A DNA stretch of 36,600 nt from the NCBI GenBank assembly GCA_029570205.1, contig JAKQSI010000130.1, forward strand, positions 1 to 36,600. The letters are read 5' to 3'. The notes beneath the pieces were generated by a model, which saw only the letters and a list, made by a program, of their open reading frames with translations, did no database searches and was not told the DNA's origin. The DNA comes from Candidatus Omnitrophota bacterium (lineage in GTDB: Bacteria > Hinthialibacterota > Hinthialibacteria > Hinthialibacterales > JAKPRU01). The stretch's first letter is position 1. The number at the start of each line of letters is the position of its first letter. Made by a program: the position numbers and the translations under genes. Positions 15,086 to 24,549 of this stretch are shown piece after piece.

Positions 15086-16333
15086 CTAACGCCCCTCTCT
15101 GGCCCGCGCGACTTCCTCCCGGCAAATGTCGGTCCAAACAGTCAGCCGTTCCGGTTGTCCCTGTACCGTATGCGTATCCTTAAGAATCATTTCCACCACA
15201 CAATCTTTCGTGATGTCAAGCGTCTCCCGGATGATCCTTCGGATATGGTCGGGATCATAGTCTCCGGCTACCATGACAGGATTCGGTTTCCAGGAGTAGA
15301 CATAGCGGTCCTGTAACTCTTCCGCCGCGATCCTTCGATCCGTAAACGGACTCACCGAGACCCGCCGCAGCCGAGGGACTTTCTTGATTCCCGCGAACTT
15401 CCGGGAAATATCCTCGCAGCAGTTGTAGCAATTCAGGCCGAATTCTTCGAGCAACGGGATCTGATACCGCAGGCAAAACTCCTCGTGCATCTGCGGAGAA
15501 ATCTCCGACACCTCCTGGGCCTCGGCAAATCCCCACGTGTCTTTTAATCGAACATGAACCCCATCGAACCCCGAAGACGGTAATTCATTCGTGTACCCCA
15601 GCCCGCCCGATCCGACAAAATGATCCCGGTTATTCAGCTCGAGCAGGTTCAGAGCCTCCGCCTGTTTGAGCAGTCGGTGCGCCCCCTCGGAGAAAAAAGC
15701 CATCGCTTCATGTACCCATTCGGGGCGGTCGTACAGATCAAGCAGGAGCTGATCCATCCCGCGCAATTCCGCGAAACAGCCGACCACGCTGGCCGGGTTC
15801 CACCAGCTGCATCCCCGCCGCCTCACCTCGATCCGATCTCCGATCGCATCCTGTACCGCTTCCAGCTCGCGGTTCGCCTTTTCCTCGTCATAAACAATTT
15901 CGGGAAAATGGAGTTTGGAAAGATCGTTCGGATCCGTAAGAGGCGGGTCCCATTTCCAGGCGTGTGTCGGATCCCCCGTGCCTCTTCGCGGAGTCTTCAT
16001 ACCCCAGCCTGTGTCCCGAATCTCGTTGGGAATACGGAACACCGGCTCGATAGCACGGTCGTCATGGAGCAATTCAAAATGCCGAACGAGAGCCTTCAGT
16101 TCCCACTCGATCTCTGCCCAGAATGGGTCCCGAATGGTTAATGAATCATGCGGAAGAATCTCGCGCCATGCCCCTTCCGGGGAACACAGTATCAGCGGTC
16201 CCACTTTCTCCAGCCGGTTGTGTCGGGTCCACAGATTCCTTCGCTCTTCCTGGATGGGTTCGGCCGCAATGTCGGCTGCTTTTGAGGCGAATTCCCGCAG
16301 CAGTCGGCGTTCGGGAGGTTGCAGTGCAATCAT
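15086..16333 (-). CDS. URO-D-superfamily protein, larger divergent type
   Basis: A protein of 415 residues. The C-terminal two thirds look like the URO-D TIM barrel: FGLNCYNCCEDISRKFAGIK, then SPFTDRRIAAEEL and YSWKPNPVMVAGDYDPDHIRRII. It is longer than ordinary URO-D proteins and has an N-terminal extension with QEERRNLWTRHNRLEKVGPL that recurs in this subfamily. The Cys residues in NCYNCCEDI and nearby His could bind zinc, as in corrinoid methyltransferases. It starts 3 bases after the stop of the Gfo/Idh gene at 16337, so the two are almost certainly one transcript, linking this family to sugar or methylated-sugar metabolism. The function is not known. Confidence 0.75.
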   Translation of the reverse strand: MIALQPPERRLLREFASKAADIAAEPIQEERRNLWTRHNRLEKVGPLILCSPEGAWREILPHDSLTIRDPFWAEIEWELKALVRHFELLHDDRAIEPVFRIPNEIRDTGWGMKTPRRGTGDPTHAWKWDPPLTDPNDLSKLHFPEIVYDEEKANRELEAVQDAIGDRIEVRRRGCSWWNPASVVGCFAELRGMDQLLLDLYDRPEWVHEAMAFFSEGAHRLLKQAEALNLLELNNRDHFVGSGGLGYTNELPSSGFDGVHVRLKDTWGFAEAQEVSEISPQMHEEFCLRYQIPLLEEFGLNCYNCCEDISRKFAGIKKVPRLRRVSVSPFTDRRIAAEELQDRYVYSWKPNPVMVAGDYDPDHIRRIIRETLDITKDCVVEMILKDTHTVQGQPERLTVWTDICREEVARAREGR

Positions 16334-16336
16334 CGG

Positions 16337-17653
16337 TCAAATCTTTTTCGGAATCGCATACGGGCTGCGGTAACGTCGATCTTTATCCTGAAGAATGTCG
16401 TTAGCCTTTCGGTTATCAAGACATCGCTCCTTTTCCGGGTCGAAATGAAGCGTACTCTCAACACGATAAGCGGCATTTGCCAGATGGCATAATCCGGCGG
16501 AAAGGTGTCCTTCCAGAATCTCGGCATCAAGGTCCTCGCGTTTCCGGCTCTTAACGCATTGGATGAAATTCGTGAACGTATCTCCATTCGAACGATTCGC
16601 CGGTCCCGGTGTCCGTTCCTTTCCAAAAAATACCTTGTAGCCGAAATAACCGCTTGAAATCATAATCCCTTTGGAGCCGAGGAATACATTGCCGATGACA
16701 TTCTCCTTGCTGCCGAGCTGTAGTTCATCATTCGTGATCCAATGACGCACCTCGAAAACCAGCATCTTGTTCTCATCGGGATATTTGAACGTGGCCACGA
16801 GCGTATTCGGGGTCTCCTGATCGTCATCGAACATGAAATGCCCCCCGGCCGCCTGGGCAAGTTTGGGAAGCCCGACACCCAGGCCGCACCGCGCAATATC
16901 CATCTCATGCACACCCTGGTTGCCGATATCGCCGCTCCCGTAGTCCCACTGCCAGTGCCAGTTGTAATGGAACCGGTTGCGTGTGAACGGCCGCTTGGGG
17001 GCCGGTCCCATCCAGTAATCGTAATGCACACCATCGGGAACCGGCTCTTCCGGCGCATGTCCGATCGTATCGCGCCATTTGTAACAGAGACCTTTCGCGT
17101 AATAGACCTCTCCGATTGTCCCGTCGCGCAGCATCTGCATCGCCTCTTTAAACGCGGAGGAACTGCGGGCCTGGGTTCCGTGCTGGACAATGCGATCATA
17201 CTTCCGCGCGGCCTCAACCAGCTTTCGGCCCTCGTAAAGATTGTGCGAACAGGGCTTCTCCACGTAGGCATCTTTCCCCGCCTGGCAGGCCCAGATTCCC
17301 ATGATGGAATGCCAGTGATTCGGCGTGGCGATAGACACCGCGTCAATATTCGGGTCCTCCAGCATCTCTCGATAGTCCGTATACGTTTTCACAGGCTGCT
17401 TGAGATACTTGGCGTGAGATTCCAGACGCTGCTTAATCACGGATTCATCCACATCGCATAAAGCCACCACAGCGGCGTCTTTCATCCCACCGAACGCCTC
17501 GATATGGCTTCTCCCCCGGCCTCGGATGCCCGCGACCCCGACGCGAACGACCTGATTGGCATCGCCGAGCGCTTTCAGACCGCTCAATACCCCAAACCCG
17601 ATCACCGTGCCGGTGGTACTTTTCAGAAATGTCCGTCGATTGTTCTGCTCCAT
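16337..17653 (-). CDS. Tat-exported Gfo/Idh/MocA-family oxidoreductase
   Basis: A protein of 438 residues. The ATG at 17653 is chosen because it follows GAGAAGGAAC and starts a twin-arginine signal, MEQNNRRTFLKSTTGTVIGF; an in-frame ATG at 17764 would bury that signal inside the protein. The Rossmann segment is RVGVAGIRGRGRSH, and the EKP motif is at 132-134 in YVEKPCSHN. It also has the IATPNHWHSI segment common in exported members of the family from Planctomycetota and relatives. It is a paralogue of the gene at 11260 but only distantly similar. It is coupled to the URO-D-family gene that follows it. The expected activity is nicotinamide-dependent sugar oxidation in the periplasm. Confidence 0.9.
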   Translation of the reverse strand: MEQNNRRTFLKSTTGTVIGFGVLSGLKALGDANQVVRVGVAGIRGRGRSHIEAFGGMKDAAVVALCDVDESVIKQRLESHAKYLKQPVKTYTDYREMLEDPNIDAVSIATPNHWHSIMGIWACQAGKDAYVEKPCSHNLYEGRKLVEAARKYDRIVQHGTQARSSSAFKEAMQMLRDGTIGEVYYAKGLCYKWRDTIGHAPEEPVPDGVHYDYWMGPAPKRPFTRNRFHYNWHWQWDYGSGDIGNQGVHEMDIARCGLGVGLPKLAQAAGGHFMFDDDQETPNTLVATFKYPDENKMLVFEVRHWITNDELQLGSKENVIGNVFLGSKGIMISSGYFGYKVFFGKERTPGPANRSNGDTFTNFIQCVKSRKREDLDAEILEGHLSAGLCHLANAAYRVESTLHFDPEKERCLDNRKANDILQDKDRRYRSPYAIPKKI

Positions 17654-17815
17654 GGTGTGTTCCTTCTCTTTGAATTCCCCCGGTTGCGTACCGGGTGAAA
17701 CCTGCCACAATCGGGTACGATCGCTGCCGGACCGTTCGGACCGGCATGGATACCGATTCCTCATCCATCATAATACGACCCGGATTGAACGTACATGCCT
17801 GGACAGGATTTTATT

Positions 17816-19417
17816 TTACAAAGAAGGTTTTCCGGGAACTCGATAGATTGTGATGGGTGGCGTGGCGTCCAACTCAGCAACTTTCATCAGTCCGAGCGCT
17901 TCGGGATCGACATCCAACGCCTCCACTCCGGGAGTATGGGTCCCCCCGCCACGCTGCTGAAACACATAGGCCACACCTCTCGATTGAAGGTACTCCATAA
18001 GGCGGGAGCCATTCTTTTCCCATGGCAGCCAAACCGTTCTGCGTTCACCGAAAGCATCATCCAGAAGGCTTGTCGAAGCGATTATCTCATCCGGTGAGGT
18101 ATTCTCCACCAGCCAGTCATGGACACGCATTCGGTGTAAATCCAGAGGCCGCCGTTCGTTGCGATTTGCCATATCCAGCCGGTGTGTTTCCAGGCCGGCG
18201 TACGCCAGGCAGCCGATAACCCAGGAAACCAGTACACACAGCATAACACGGTCCGCCGAAAAAAACGGCAGACGCCTCAGGTGAGACAGGCCCACCGCCG
18301 CCAGAACCGCCAGAACCGGGATCAGCGGACCCGCCATTCGACCGGGATGAAACGAAGGCTGCGCCAGGGAGACAAAAAACGGTGGAAAGAGAATCAATAC
18401 AACGGGCGAACACAACAACGCCAGAAATACCCAACGGCGTTCCCTGCCCAATGAGACAGCTCCGATACAAGCCGCCAATAACAGCGGTAAGGCCCCCGGC
18501 GACAAAATCGACATTCCTTCCCGCACATTCCGACAATAAACACACATAGCACGAAACGGGTCTTCCAACAGATAACCGGCAAATCCGTCCTTCGATGACA
18601 AAAAAGACAAATTGCCCTGCGAATCCAGGGAAAAAGCCTGCTCGTAAACCCACTTCAGCTCTTCGGCATGATCCTTCGTTTCTGCCTTGGCGCGCGCGTG
18701 CAGCAAATTGAGCGGGGCTTTCCCCGATATCATCCAGTGGCCGGTTCGCCGGCCAAGGAATATCCCGTACGGCATGCCCATCAGGAAAATAACCGCCCAA
18801 ACCGTCACCCACAGCCACACCCGTGGCCCCAATGGAATCTTTCGAATTAACAACATGCCGATTACACACTGCGTCGCCACAAGCACAAGCGCTTCCGGCT
18901 TGGTTTGTACAGCCAGGCCGGAACACACGGAAAACAGAAAGTACAACCCGTACTTGTCGGTGCGACAGGCCTCCAAGAAAGCCCACAAAGCTGCGGTGAT
19001 AAGAAAAATAAACAGGGAGTCCGCCAGGCATTCCGCCGAGAGACCCAGCAACAGCGGCGAACACGCCGTTAAAGCCCAGGCAGTCCAGGCTGTCCGCTCG
19101 GAAGCAAAAATCCTGGTGATTCCCCACACAAGAAACGGAATCAATGATCCGAACAACACAGAAACCAGAACCAGGGACCCTTCCAACCACAACAATGGCC
19201 GAAAAACCGCCACCAAAAGAGGATATCCGGGCGGGAACAGCAGCAGATAATCATGCGCCGTCCCAAACCGATAAAAATGCTCCGCAATGGCCGCATAAAA
19301 AAGCCCGTCTCCCCAGGGAAATCCGTGCCGCCAGAGAAGCCGGACTCCGGCTCGAAGCGCCAGGGGAACCCCGATCAGCGCCGCATATCGCATCACCCGG
19401 GGGATATTCCAGGTCAT
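17816..19417 (-). CDS. GT-C membrane glycosyltransferase (PMT/ArnT-like)
   Basis: A protein of 533 residues starting at the ATG at 19417, where AAGGAG lies nine bases upstream; the open frame extends further upstream, but that part is low-complexity and contains intergenic repeat sequence. It has about ten or more membrane helices. The first periplasmic loop has GDGLFYAAIAEHF followed by FPPGYPLLVAVF, the acidic and Pro-Pro pattern of GT39/GT83-type enzymes, which use polyprenyl-phosphate sugars. A soluble C-terminal domain (about 430-533) has VHDWLVENTSPDEIIAS. It probably transfers a sugar to a lipid or protein on the outer face of the membrane. The acceptor cannot be inferred from its neighbours. 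Confidence 0.82.
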   Translation of the reverse strand: MTWNIPRVMRYAALIGVPLALRAGVRLLWRHGFPWGDGLFYAAIAEHFYRFGTAHDYLLLFPPGYPLLVAVFRPLLWLEGSLVLVSVLFGSLIPFLVWGITRIFASERTAWTAWALTACSPLLLGLSAECLADSLFIFLITAALWAFLEACRTDKYGLYFLFSVCSGLAVQTKPEALVLVATQCVIGMLLIRKIPLGPRVWLWVTVWAVIFLMGMPYGIFLGRRTGHWMISGKAPLNLLHARAKAETKDHAEELKWVYEQAFSLDSQGNLSFLSSKDGFAGYLLEDPFRAMCVYCRNVREGMSILSPGALPLLLAACIGAVSLGRERRWVFLALLCSPVVLILFPPFFVSLAQPSFHPGRMAGPLIPVLAVLAAVGLSHLRRLPFFSADRVMLCVLVSWVIGCLAYAGLETHRLDMANRNERRPLDLHRMRVHDWLVENTSPDEIIASTSLLDDAFGERRTVWLPWEKNGSRLMEYLQSRGVAYVFQQRGGGTHTPGVEALDVDPEALGLMKVAELDATPPITIYRVPGKPSL

Positions 19418-19546
19418 CACACGCCGCTCCTTCCACAATAATCCGCCCCGACAGGATTCCAGGCAAGGATTCTCCCCGCCCGGAGGCAATTGTGCCAAGT
19501 CACAGAGGGGAATCCTCAAAAACCCACGAATGTCCGCAGATTTCTC

Positions 19547-19592
19547 CTCCAGGGATTGGGAAGACAGAAAGAGGGTTGAATTCATTAGACCT
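19547..19592. repeat. Copy of the GAGGGTTGAATTCATT repeat
   Basis: This stretch matches 25579-25627 over about 45 bases, with the block GAGGGTTGAATTCATT identical in both. It lies just upstream of the glycosyltransferase gene, inside an over-extended reading frame that is therefore not coding. Confidence 0.6.
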
Positions 19593-19650
19593 GTGAAATT
19601 TGCTCCAATCCCTCACCGTCCGGGTGGTGAAAGAAAATAGGCATAGGGCA

Positions 19651-19679
19651 GTGACGGATGCACAAATAGAGGGTATAGT
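19651..19679 (+). promoter_or_regulatory. Probable promoter of pssA
   Basis: GTGACG (19651-19656) and TATAGT (19674-19679) are separated by 17 bases, with 4/6 and 5/6 matches to the sigma70 boxes. They lie about 40 bases before the pssA start, in the gap divergent from the glycosyltransferase gene. Confidence 0.45.
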
Positions 19680-19718
19680 AAGAATAAGAGAATAGTGATT
19701 TTGACGGCGGGAAAAACC

Positions 19719-20525
19719 ATGCGACCCTTCCGAAACGGATTGAAAAAACCTTTGAAACCGAAACGGTATCGCGGAGCGCACCTGCTCCCAAACCTGCTCA
19801 CCTGTTCCAGCATTGCCTGTGGACTGTTGGCAATCATTTATACCATGGATGGAAAATTCGAGATGGCATCCTGGATGATCCTCGTCGCTTTTGTTTGCGA
19901 TGGATTGGATGGGAAAGTGGCGAAGCTGTTTAAGGTAAGTTCTCCGCTCGGAGTGGAGTTGGACTCACTTGGCGATGTGATCTCATTTGGGGTAGCCCCG
20001 TCACTTCTGCTCGGACGGATGCTGTACCCGGAATGGCAGAAACTGGGAATCTCGCTCATGTTGGTTTATGTGCTGTGCACCGCTCTGCGACTGGCCCGAT
20101 ACAATGTCATGGCTCATATCGCGCGGCGGCCCCATTTTACCGGTTTGCCCTGCCCTGCTGCCGCCGGTTTATTGACCTCCCTCGTGCTGATGCTGAGTTT
20201 CTATAATGTGGACCTGGCTCATATTCGACCCCTGCGCGTGGGAATCCACGTATTGACTGTTATCCTCGCCGTTCTGATGGTCAGTCGTATCCGATATGTC
20301 GATCTCGCCGTCCGGTACGTGGAGCGGGGAAATGTGTTCAATCATTCGGTGGTTCTGGCGTTGGGGCTGGGGCTGGGTGCATTGCATCCCCAAATTACGC
20401 TCTTCTGTTGTTTCGCGGGATATATTATTCTAGGTCCCTTGCCTTTGCTCAAAATGAATAAACTTAAAGTCGAGGAAGGCGCGGAACAGGGAATTCAACC
20501 GACTACGGGAGACTTAAAACCATGA
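19719..20525 (+). CDS. pssA: CDP-diacylglycerol-serine O-phosphatidyltransferase
   Basis: A protein of 268 residues, a normal length for this enzyme. It joins CDP-diacylglycerol and serine to make phosphatidylserine, the precursor of phosphatidylethanolamine. The CDP-alcohol phosphotransferase motif is complete: DGLDGKVAKLF, then GVELDSLGDVISFGVAPS, giving the metal-binding Asp residues; Lys replaces the usual Arg in DGRVAR. LPNLLT near the N-terminus is also typical. About seven to eight membrane helices follow. The ATG at 19719 is preferred, but an in-frame GTG at 19695 is possible, and neither has a strong ribosome site. The stop overlaps the next gene by four bases. The expected partner, phosphatidylserine decarboxylase, is not in the window. 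Confidence 0.92.
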   Translation: MRPFRNGLKKPLKPKRYRGAHLLPNLLTCSSIACGLLAIIYTMDGKFEMASWMILVAFVCDGLDGKVAKLFKVSSPLGVELDSLGDVISFGVAPSLLLGRMLYPEWQKLGISLMLVYVLCTALRLARYNVMAHIARRPHFTGLPCPAAAGLLTSLVLMLSFYNVDLAHIRPLRVGIHVLTVILAVLMVSRIRYVDLAVRYVERGNVFNHSVVLALGLGLGALHPQITLFCCFAGYIILGPLPLLKMNKLKVEEGAEQGIQPTTGDLKP

Positions 20526-20809
20526 GTGAGTATGGTGTGTGCACCAAGTGCGGATTGACCGTATTCGCCATTCAAGAGGTATGTCCGTCTTGCGGCGCCC
20601 GAACCGCTCCGGAACCGGACTCCTCCATGATCGAGGAATGGCATGAAAAACGGGAAGGTGTTTGCTGCGATTGCATGGCAAAAGGCCGGGTCCGTCGCCT
20701 CGTGAAGGCAAAGGGATACAACGCCCTCACAAAAATACCGGAATTCCGCTGTCTCACATGCAGTGAGAAGAAACTCGCGGAAATTCGGGCGCGTGGTGTG
20801 CCGGTCTGA
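20522..20809 (+). CDS. Small protein with four CxxC zinc-ribbon pairs
   Basis: A protein of 95 residues with four Cys pairs: C7/C10, C21/C24, C48/C51 and C77/C80. The spacing fits two zinc ribbons, one at each end. There is no signal peptide or membrane helix, so it is cytoplasmic. The start codon overlaps the pssA stop (ATGA), so it is translated by coupling with pssA. The Cys pattern and the overlap support a real gene; the longer antisense frame here lacks such support. The function is unknown: a nucleic-acid or protein-binding role is possible, and a link to phospholipid synthesis would be by position only. Confidence 0.78.
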   Translation: MSEYGVCTKCGLTVFAIQEVCPSCGARTAPEPDSSMIEEWHEKREGVCCDCMAKGRVRRLVKAKGYNALTKIPEFRCLTCSEKKLAEIRARGVPV

Positions 20810-20833
20810 TCTCAACTCCCAAAATCGTCGATA

Positions 20834-20842
20834 CCCCCCCCC
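20834..20842. repeat. C9 homopolymer between convergent genes
   Basis: Nine consecutive C lie in the 171-base gap between the zinc-ribbon gene and pgi. No gene or clear terminator hairpin is seen in this gap. Confidence 0.6.
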
Positions 20843-20980
20843 GCCGCCCGTCAGGCGCAATGCCGCTCCGTAATGCCGAATGACACGGTTGTAGCGCAGG
20901 TCCGGCCCGTGCGAACTCCGTTACCCGCCGACGTCCCTTTTACTTTAATGTCAGGCGCACTTATCGACCCCATTCACAAA

Positions 20981-22603
20981 TCAATTCCATTTCCTGAACC
21001 ACCGTATCAGCTGATTCGTCGAGGAATCATGCCGCAACTCCGGCGGTGTCTCCGATTCCAGTTCGGGCAGAATGCGATTCGCCAAAACCTTCCCCAATTC
21101 CACTCCCCACTGGTCAAAACTGTTGATCCCCCAGATCACACCCTGCACAAAGATTTTGTGTTCGTACATGGCAATCAATGATCCCAGCACTTCCGGAGTC
21201 AATTTCTCCGCAAGGATCGTGTTGGTCGGACGATTCCCCTCAAAAACCTTGTGCGGAACGAGATCGGCGGGAACGCCCTCGGTCTCAACCTCCTCGCGCG
21301 TCTTGCCGAACGCCAGTGCCTGGGTCTGCGCGAACAAATTAGCCATTAAAATCGAGTGATGATTCCCGATGGGATTCAAACTGCGCGCAAAACCGATGAA
21401 GTCGCACGGGACGAGCTTGGTTCCCTGGTGCAGGAGTTGAAAAAAGGCATGTTGCCCGTTGGTTCCCGGTTCCCCCCAGATAATCGGGCCGGTCTGATAA
21501 CCCACCCGCCTCCCGTCTACTGTAATCGACTTCCCGTTCGATTCCATATCTCCCTGCCGGAAATACGCGGCAAAACGGCTCAGGTATTGATCGTACGGCA
21601 GAATCGCATGGCTTTGCGCACCAAAAAAATTGTTGTACCAGATTCCCAATAGCGCCAGAACGACCGGTACATTTTTCTCAAACGGCGTTCGTCGGAAATG
21701 GCAATCCAGCGTGTAATAGCCGTCCAGCATCCGGTTGAAATTCTCCGGACCGACGGCAATCATCACGGAAAGACCGATGGCGGAGGGAAGACTGTACCGC
21801 CCGCCGACCCAGTCCCAGAACTCAAACATGTTTGCATCTGCATCAATACCGAATCTCTTGACACCCTCGCGGTTTGTAGACAATGCGACAAAATGCCTCG
21901 CTACCGCCACATCGGCCCCCAAACCGCTTACCAGCCAGGCCCGCGCCGAATTCGCGTTCCTCATAGTCTCCTGGGTGGTAAATGACTTGCTCGATACAAT
22001 AAACAGCGTCTCCGCCGGATCGAGATCCCGCACCGCCTCCGCCAGGTGGGTTCCATCCACATTCGACACAAAACGGATGGTTAGCCGACGGTCGCTGTAA
22101 TACCGCAGCGCTCCGTATGCCATAACCGGACCCAGGTCCGATCCGCCGATCCCGATATTGATTACATTCCGAATCGGTTTCCCCGTGTATCCTTTCCATT
22201 CGCCCGCGCGCACACGAGTAGAGAAATCCGCCATTTTGGCCAACACCGCGCGCACACCCGGCATGACATCCTCTCCATCGACATAGACCGGCTCTTCCGA
22301 ACGATTGCGCAATGCCGTATGCAACACAGCCCGTTTCTGCGTAACATTGATTTTCTCCCCTGTAAACATCCGCTCAACAGCATCTTTCAAACCGCGGCTC
22401 TCCGCCAAGGCACACAGCCCGCCCATCGTCTCGGCGGTAATTCGATTTTTCGAGTAATCCAACAGAAGCCCGCAGGCCTCGATGGTGAATCGTTCCGCAC
22501 GCTGCGGATCGTCCCGAAACAAATCCCGAAGATGCACGGAACGTATCCGCTCGTAATGCTCCTGTAGATGTTTCCATTCCTGTCTTTCAGTCAATGTTAT
22601 CAT
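20981..22603 (-). CDS. pgi: Glucose-6-phosphate isomerase
   Basis: A protein of 540 residues, full length for the E. coli-type enzyme. It interconverts glucose 6-phosphate and fructose 6-phosphate in glycolysis and gluconeogenesis. Both family signatures are present: [20 protein letters not shown], and [18 protein letters not shown] near the C-terminus. [12 protein letters not shown] and EGNRPTNTI, which form the active site, are intact. It starts at the ATG at 22603 with only a weak GAGAG upstream. It is convergent with the pssA set and lies downstream of the symporter gene on the same strand, across a 147-base gap with tandem repeats, so it is probably transcribed separately. Confidence 0.97.
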   Translation of the reverse strand: MITLTERQEWKHLQEHYERIRSVHLRDLFRDDPQRAERFTIEACGLLLDYSKNRITAETMGGLCALAESRGLKDAVERMFTGEKINVTQKRAVLHTALRNRSEEPVYVDGEDVMPGVRAVLAKMADFSTRVRAGEWKGYTGKPIRNVINIGIGGSDLGPVMAYGALRYYSDRRLTIRFVSNVDGTHLAEAVRDLDPAETLFIVSSKSFTTQETMRNANSARAWLVSGLGADVAVARHFVALSTNREGVKRFGIDADANMFEFWDWVGGRYSLPSAIGLSVMIAVGPENFNRMLDGYYTLDCHFRRTPFEKNVPVVLALLGIWYNNFFGAQSHAILPYDQYLSRFAAYFRQGDMESNGKSITVDGRRVGYQTGPIIWGEPGTNGQHAFFQLLHQGTKLVPCDFIGFARSLNPIGNHHSILMANLFAQTQALAFGKTREEVETEGVPADLVPHKVFEGNRPTNTILAEKLTPEVLGSLIAMYEHKIFVQGVIWGINSFDQWGVELGKVLANRILPELESETPPELRHDSSTNQLIRWFRKWN

Positions 22604-22634
22604 AACTAATTCTCTCGCAATTCCATCAGAGATT

Positions 22635-22671
22635 CCCCCCTCTCCATTCTTGGAGAGGGGGCCGGGGGGTG
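22635..22671. repeat. CTCTCC/GGAGAG palindromic repeat
   Basis: CCCCCCTCTCCATTCTTGGA is followed by GAGGGGGCCGGGGGGTGAGG. The arms CCCCTCTCC and GGAGAGGGG pair, and the right flank resembles the GGGTGAGG tail seen at 35255, 35498 and 35697. It is one copy of a dispersed intergenic family in this window. Confidence 0.7.
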
Positions 22672-22752
22672 AGGACAGACGTGGCCGGGGGGTGAGAATA
22701 AACGGCGCCGGGGGGTGCGGATAGACGCCGCCGGGGGGTGCGGATAACCATT
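22661..22752. repeat. Four-copy 23-bp tandem repeat
   Basis: GCCGGGGGGTG begins at 22661, 22684, 22707 and 22730, an exact 23-base period. Each copy continues with a related G-A-rich stretch (GAGGACAGACGTG, GAGAATAAACGGC, CGGATAGACGCC and CGGATAACC). The array starts from the tail of a CTCTCC repeat and ends at the symporter gene's stop. It appears to have grown by tandem amplification of the repeat's tail. Confidence 0.8.
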
Positions 22753-24520
22753 ACCCGATCCGAACTCTTCCACTCTTCCAGCTCATCAAGCCGCCGATAA
22801 TGAACAGCGTTAATCCGAAAAACAGGTTCAGCCCGATAGACATCGCGCCCGTGATCCAGGGAAGTATTCCCAGCAGCATCAATCCGATCAACAGGATGCA
22901 AATCCCCACAACGAAGAACGGAGACAGAATCTCACGGCCTTCACCGACCTTGATCTGATCTTCTTCCAATTCCCCGATGGGGGTCTCCAATCGTTTCCGA
23001 AAGGATTCGACCCGGGCGCGATCTTCCGCGCTCATCGGCTTGAGCATACTCACAACCATCATGACTACAAAAGTAACCAGGGCATTACATGCGAATAGAA
23101 CAACCTCCATTTTCAAACGAAGGCCTGCAATCAAGAGCTCGTCCTTATCGGGATTCCAGATCATCCCCCAGATCGGAGTCTCCTGCCCTTTCGGCAGCCA
23201 AAAATAGAACCGGAGAAACAGGTACAGACCGACTCCAAACCCGCAGACAAATCCCGCAATCGCCCCGAGATTGGTCACTCTCTTGGACAGCAGCCCCAGG
23301 ATCATCGGAACGGCTACCGGCGCCGTCGCAATCCCGAACAGGGTTACCATTGTTCGGAACAGGCCCTCGCCCGTTCCGCGCAACATGATGAATGCCACCC
23401 CCAGCGCAACGATACCCACAAGCAAAGTCATAATGCGTCCTACAAATACGAGTTCTTTCTGCGAGGCATTCGGACGGATAAGCCGTCGGTACACATCGTT
23501 CGTCAATACGCTGGCACAGGCATTGTAATCGCCGCTCAAAGTAGACATTGTCGCGGAAAACATCGCGGCCGCCATCAGTCCCAACATGCCGGCCGGAAGA
23601 AGAAAAGCGCACAGGCGGGGATAGACTTCTTTGGGAGCGATATCCGGTAGAAAATGCGTGGCCGCCATCGCGGGGATGAACATTAACGGCGGAGTGATGA
23701 TATTCAGAACCACAACACACCAGCCGGTCTTAAGAGCCTCCTTCTCATCCCGCACACAGTAATACCGCTGAATCAGCGGCCACTTGACGCTGCTCCAGGC
23801 AAGGCAATACAGCACAACAAGCAACCCGACATAAATCCAGTTATATTCTTCATTAACAATCTGGTGGAAACTCTCCGTCCGGACAAGCACGTCCCATCCG
23901 CCGGCTTTACTGATCGCTAACGGCAACAGAACAAAAATGGCGACAGCCATCACCACAAACTGGACAAAATCTGTGACGGCGACCGCCCACAGGCCGCCCA
24001 TGAACGTGTACGCCAGCATGATCACACCCGCGCCGAACATACTGTAGGCCAGGGGCAGGCCCAAACCCGCAGATAGAAACGTCCCGATGGCTACCAGTTT
24101 CAGACTGTCGTCAATCAGAATCACCGGCACTCCCTGCCAGGCAACCAGCTGGCGCAGAAGCGGACTGTAACGGGTTTCGAGGTACTCCACCGGGCTGTCG
24201 ATCCGCGCGCGCCGCCAGCGCTTCGCAAAAAACACAACACTGAAAATCGTGGCCGGCACCGTCACCCAGTACAGCGTCACCGCCACCCACCCGTACTGGT
24301 AGGCCAGCGCAGAATAAAAAACAAACGCAAACGCGCTGAAACTCGTCATGTAAAACGATGTCCCGCTCAACCACCACGGAATCGTGTTTCCCCCGCTGAA
24401 ATAGTCCTTCATCCCATGCATGTAACGGTAAAAATATATCCCGATCCCCAGCATCAAAATAAAATAGCCGATCAGCATAATGTGGTCCGGTGTCTGTACA
24501 TGGCCCTGTATTGCATCCAT
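22751..24520 (-). CDS. Sodium:solute symporter (SSS family)
   Basis: A protein of 589 residues with about thirteen to fourteen membrane helices, a full-length SSS transporter. It begins with HIMLIGYFILMLGIGIYFYR and YFSGGNTIPWWLSGTSF, then IDSPVEYLETRYSPLLRQL and the AMFSATMSTLSGDYNACASV segment, whose Ser/Thr residues bind sodium in this family. Such proteins import sugars, inositols, amino acids or sialic acid with Na+. GAGGAG is 8 bases before the ATG. Next to it on the same strand, 29 bases upstream, is a TIM-barrel isomerase-like lipoprotein gene, so the pair probably forms one transcript and the cargo is probably a sugar or keto-sugar. Confidence 0.92.
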   Translation of the reverse strand: MDAIQGHVQTPDHIMLIGYFILMLGIGIYFYRYMHGMKDYFSGGNTIPWWLSGTSFYMTSFSAFAFVFYSALAYQYGWVAVTLYWVTVPATIFSVVFFAKRWRRARIDSPVEYLETRYSPLLRQLVAWQGVPVILIDDSLKLVAIGTFLSAGLGLPLAYSMFGAGVIMLAYTFMGGLWAVAVTDFVQFVVMAVAIFVLLPLAISKAGGWDVLVRTESFHQIVNEEYNWIYVGLLVVLYCLAWSSVKWPLIQRYYCVRDEKEALKTGWCVVVLNIITPPLMFIPAMAATHFLPDIAPKEVYPRLCAFLLPAGMLGLMAAAMFSATMSTLSGDYNACASVLTNDVYRRLIRPNASQKELVFVGRIMTLLVGIVALGVAFIMLRGTGEGLFRTMVTLFGIATAPVAVPMILGLLSKRVTNLGAIAGFVCGFGVGLYLFLRFYFWLPKGQETPIWGMIWNPDKDELLIAGLRLKMEVVLFACNALVTFVVMMVVSMLKPMSAEDRARVESFRKRLETPIGELEEDQIKVGEGREILSPFFVVGICILLIGLMLLGILPWITGAMSIGLNLFFGLTLFIIGGLMSWKSGRVRIG

Positions 24521-24549
24521 TCGTCTCGCTCCTCATGGTAAAATTGAAA

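Noticed and set aside
18117-19190. 357-codon minus-strand frame inside the glycosyltransferase
   Set aside because: It lies in another frame of a clear membrane protein gene and has no family resemblance.
22661-22752. CRISPR array
   Set aside because: The 23-base units abut without spacers of constant length and unique sequence; it is a simple tandem repeat.
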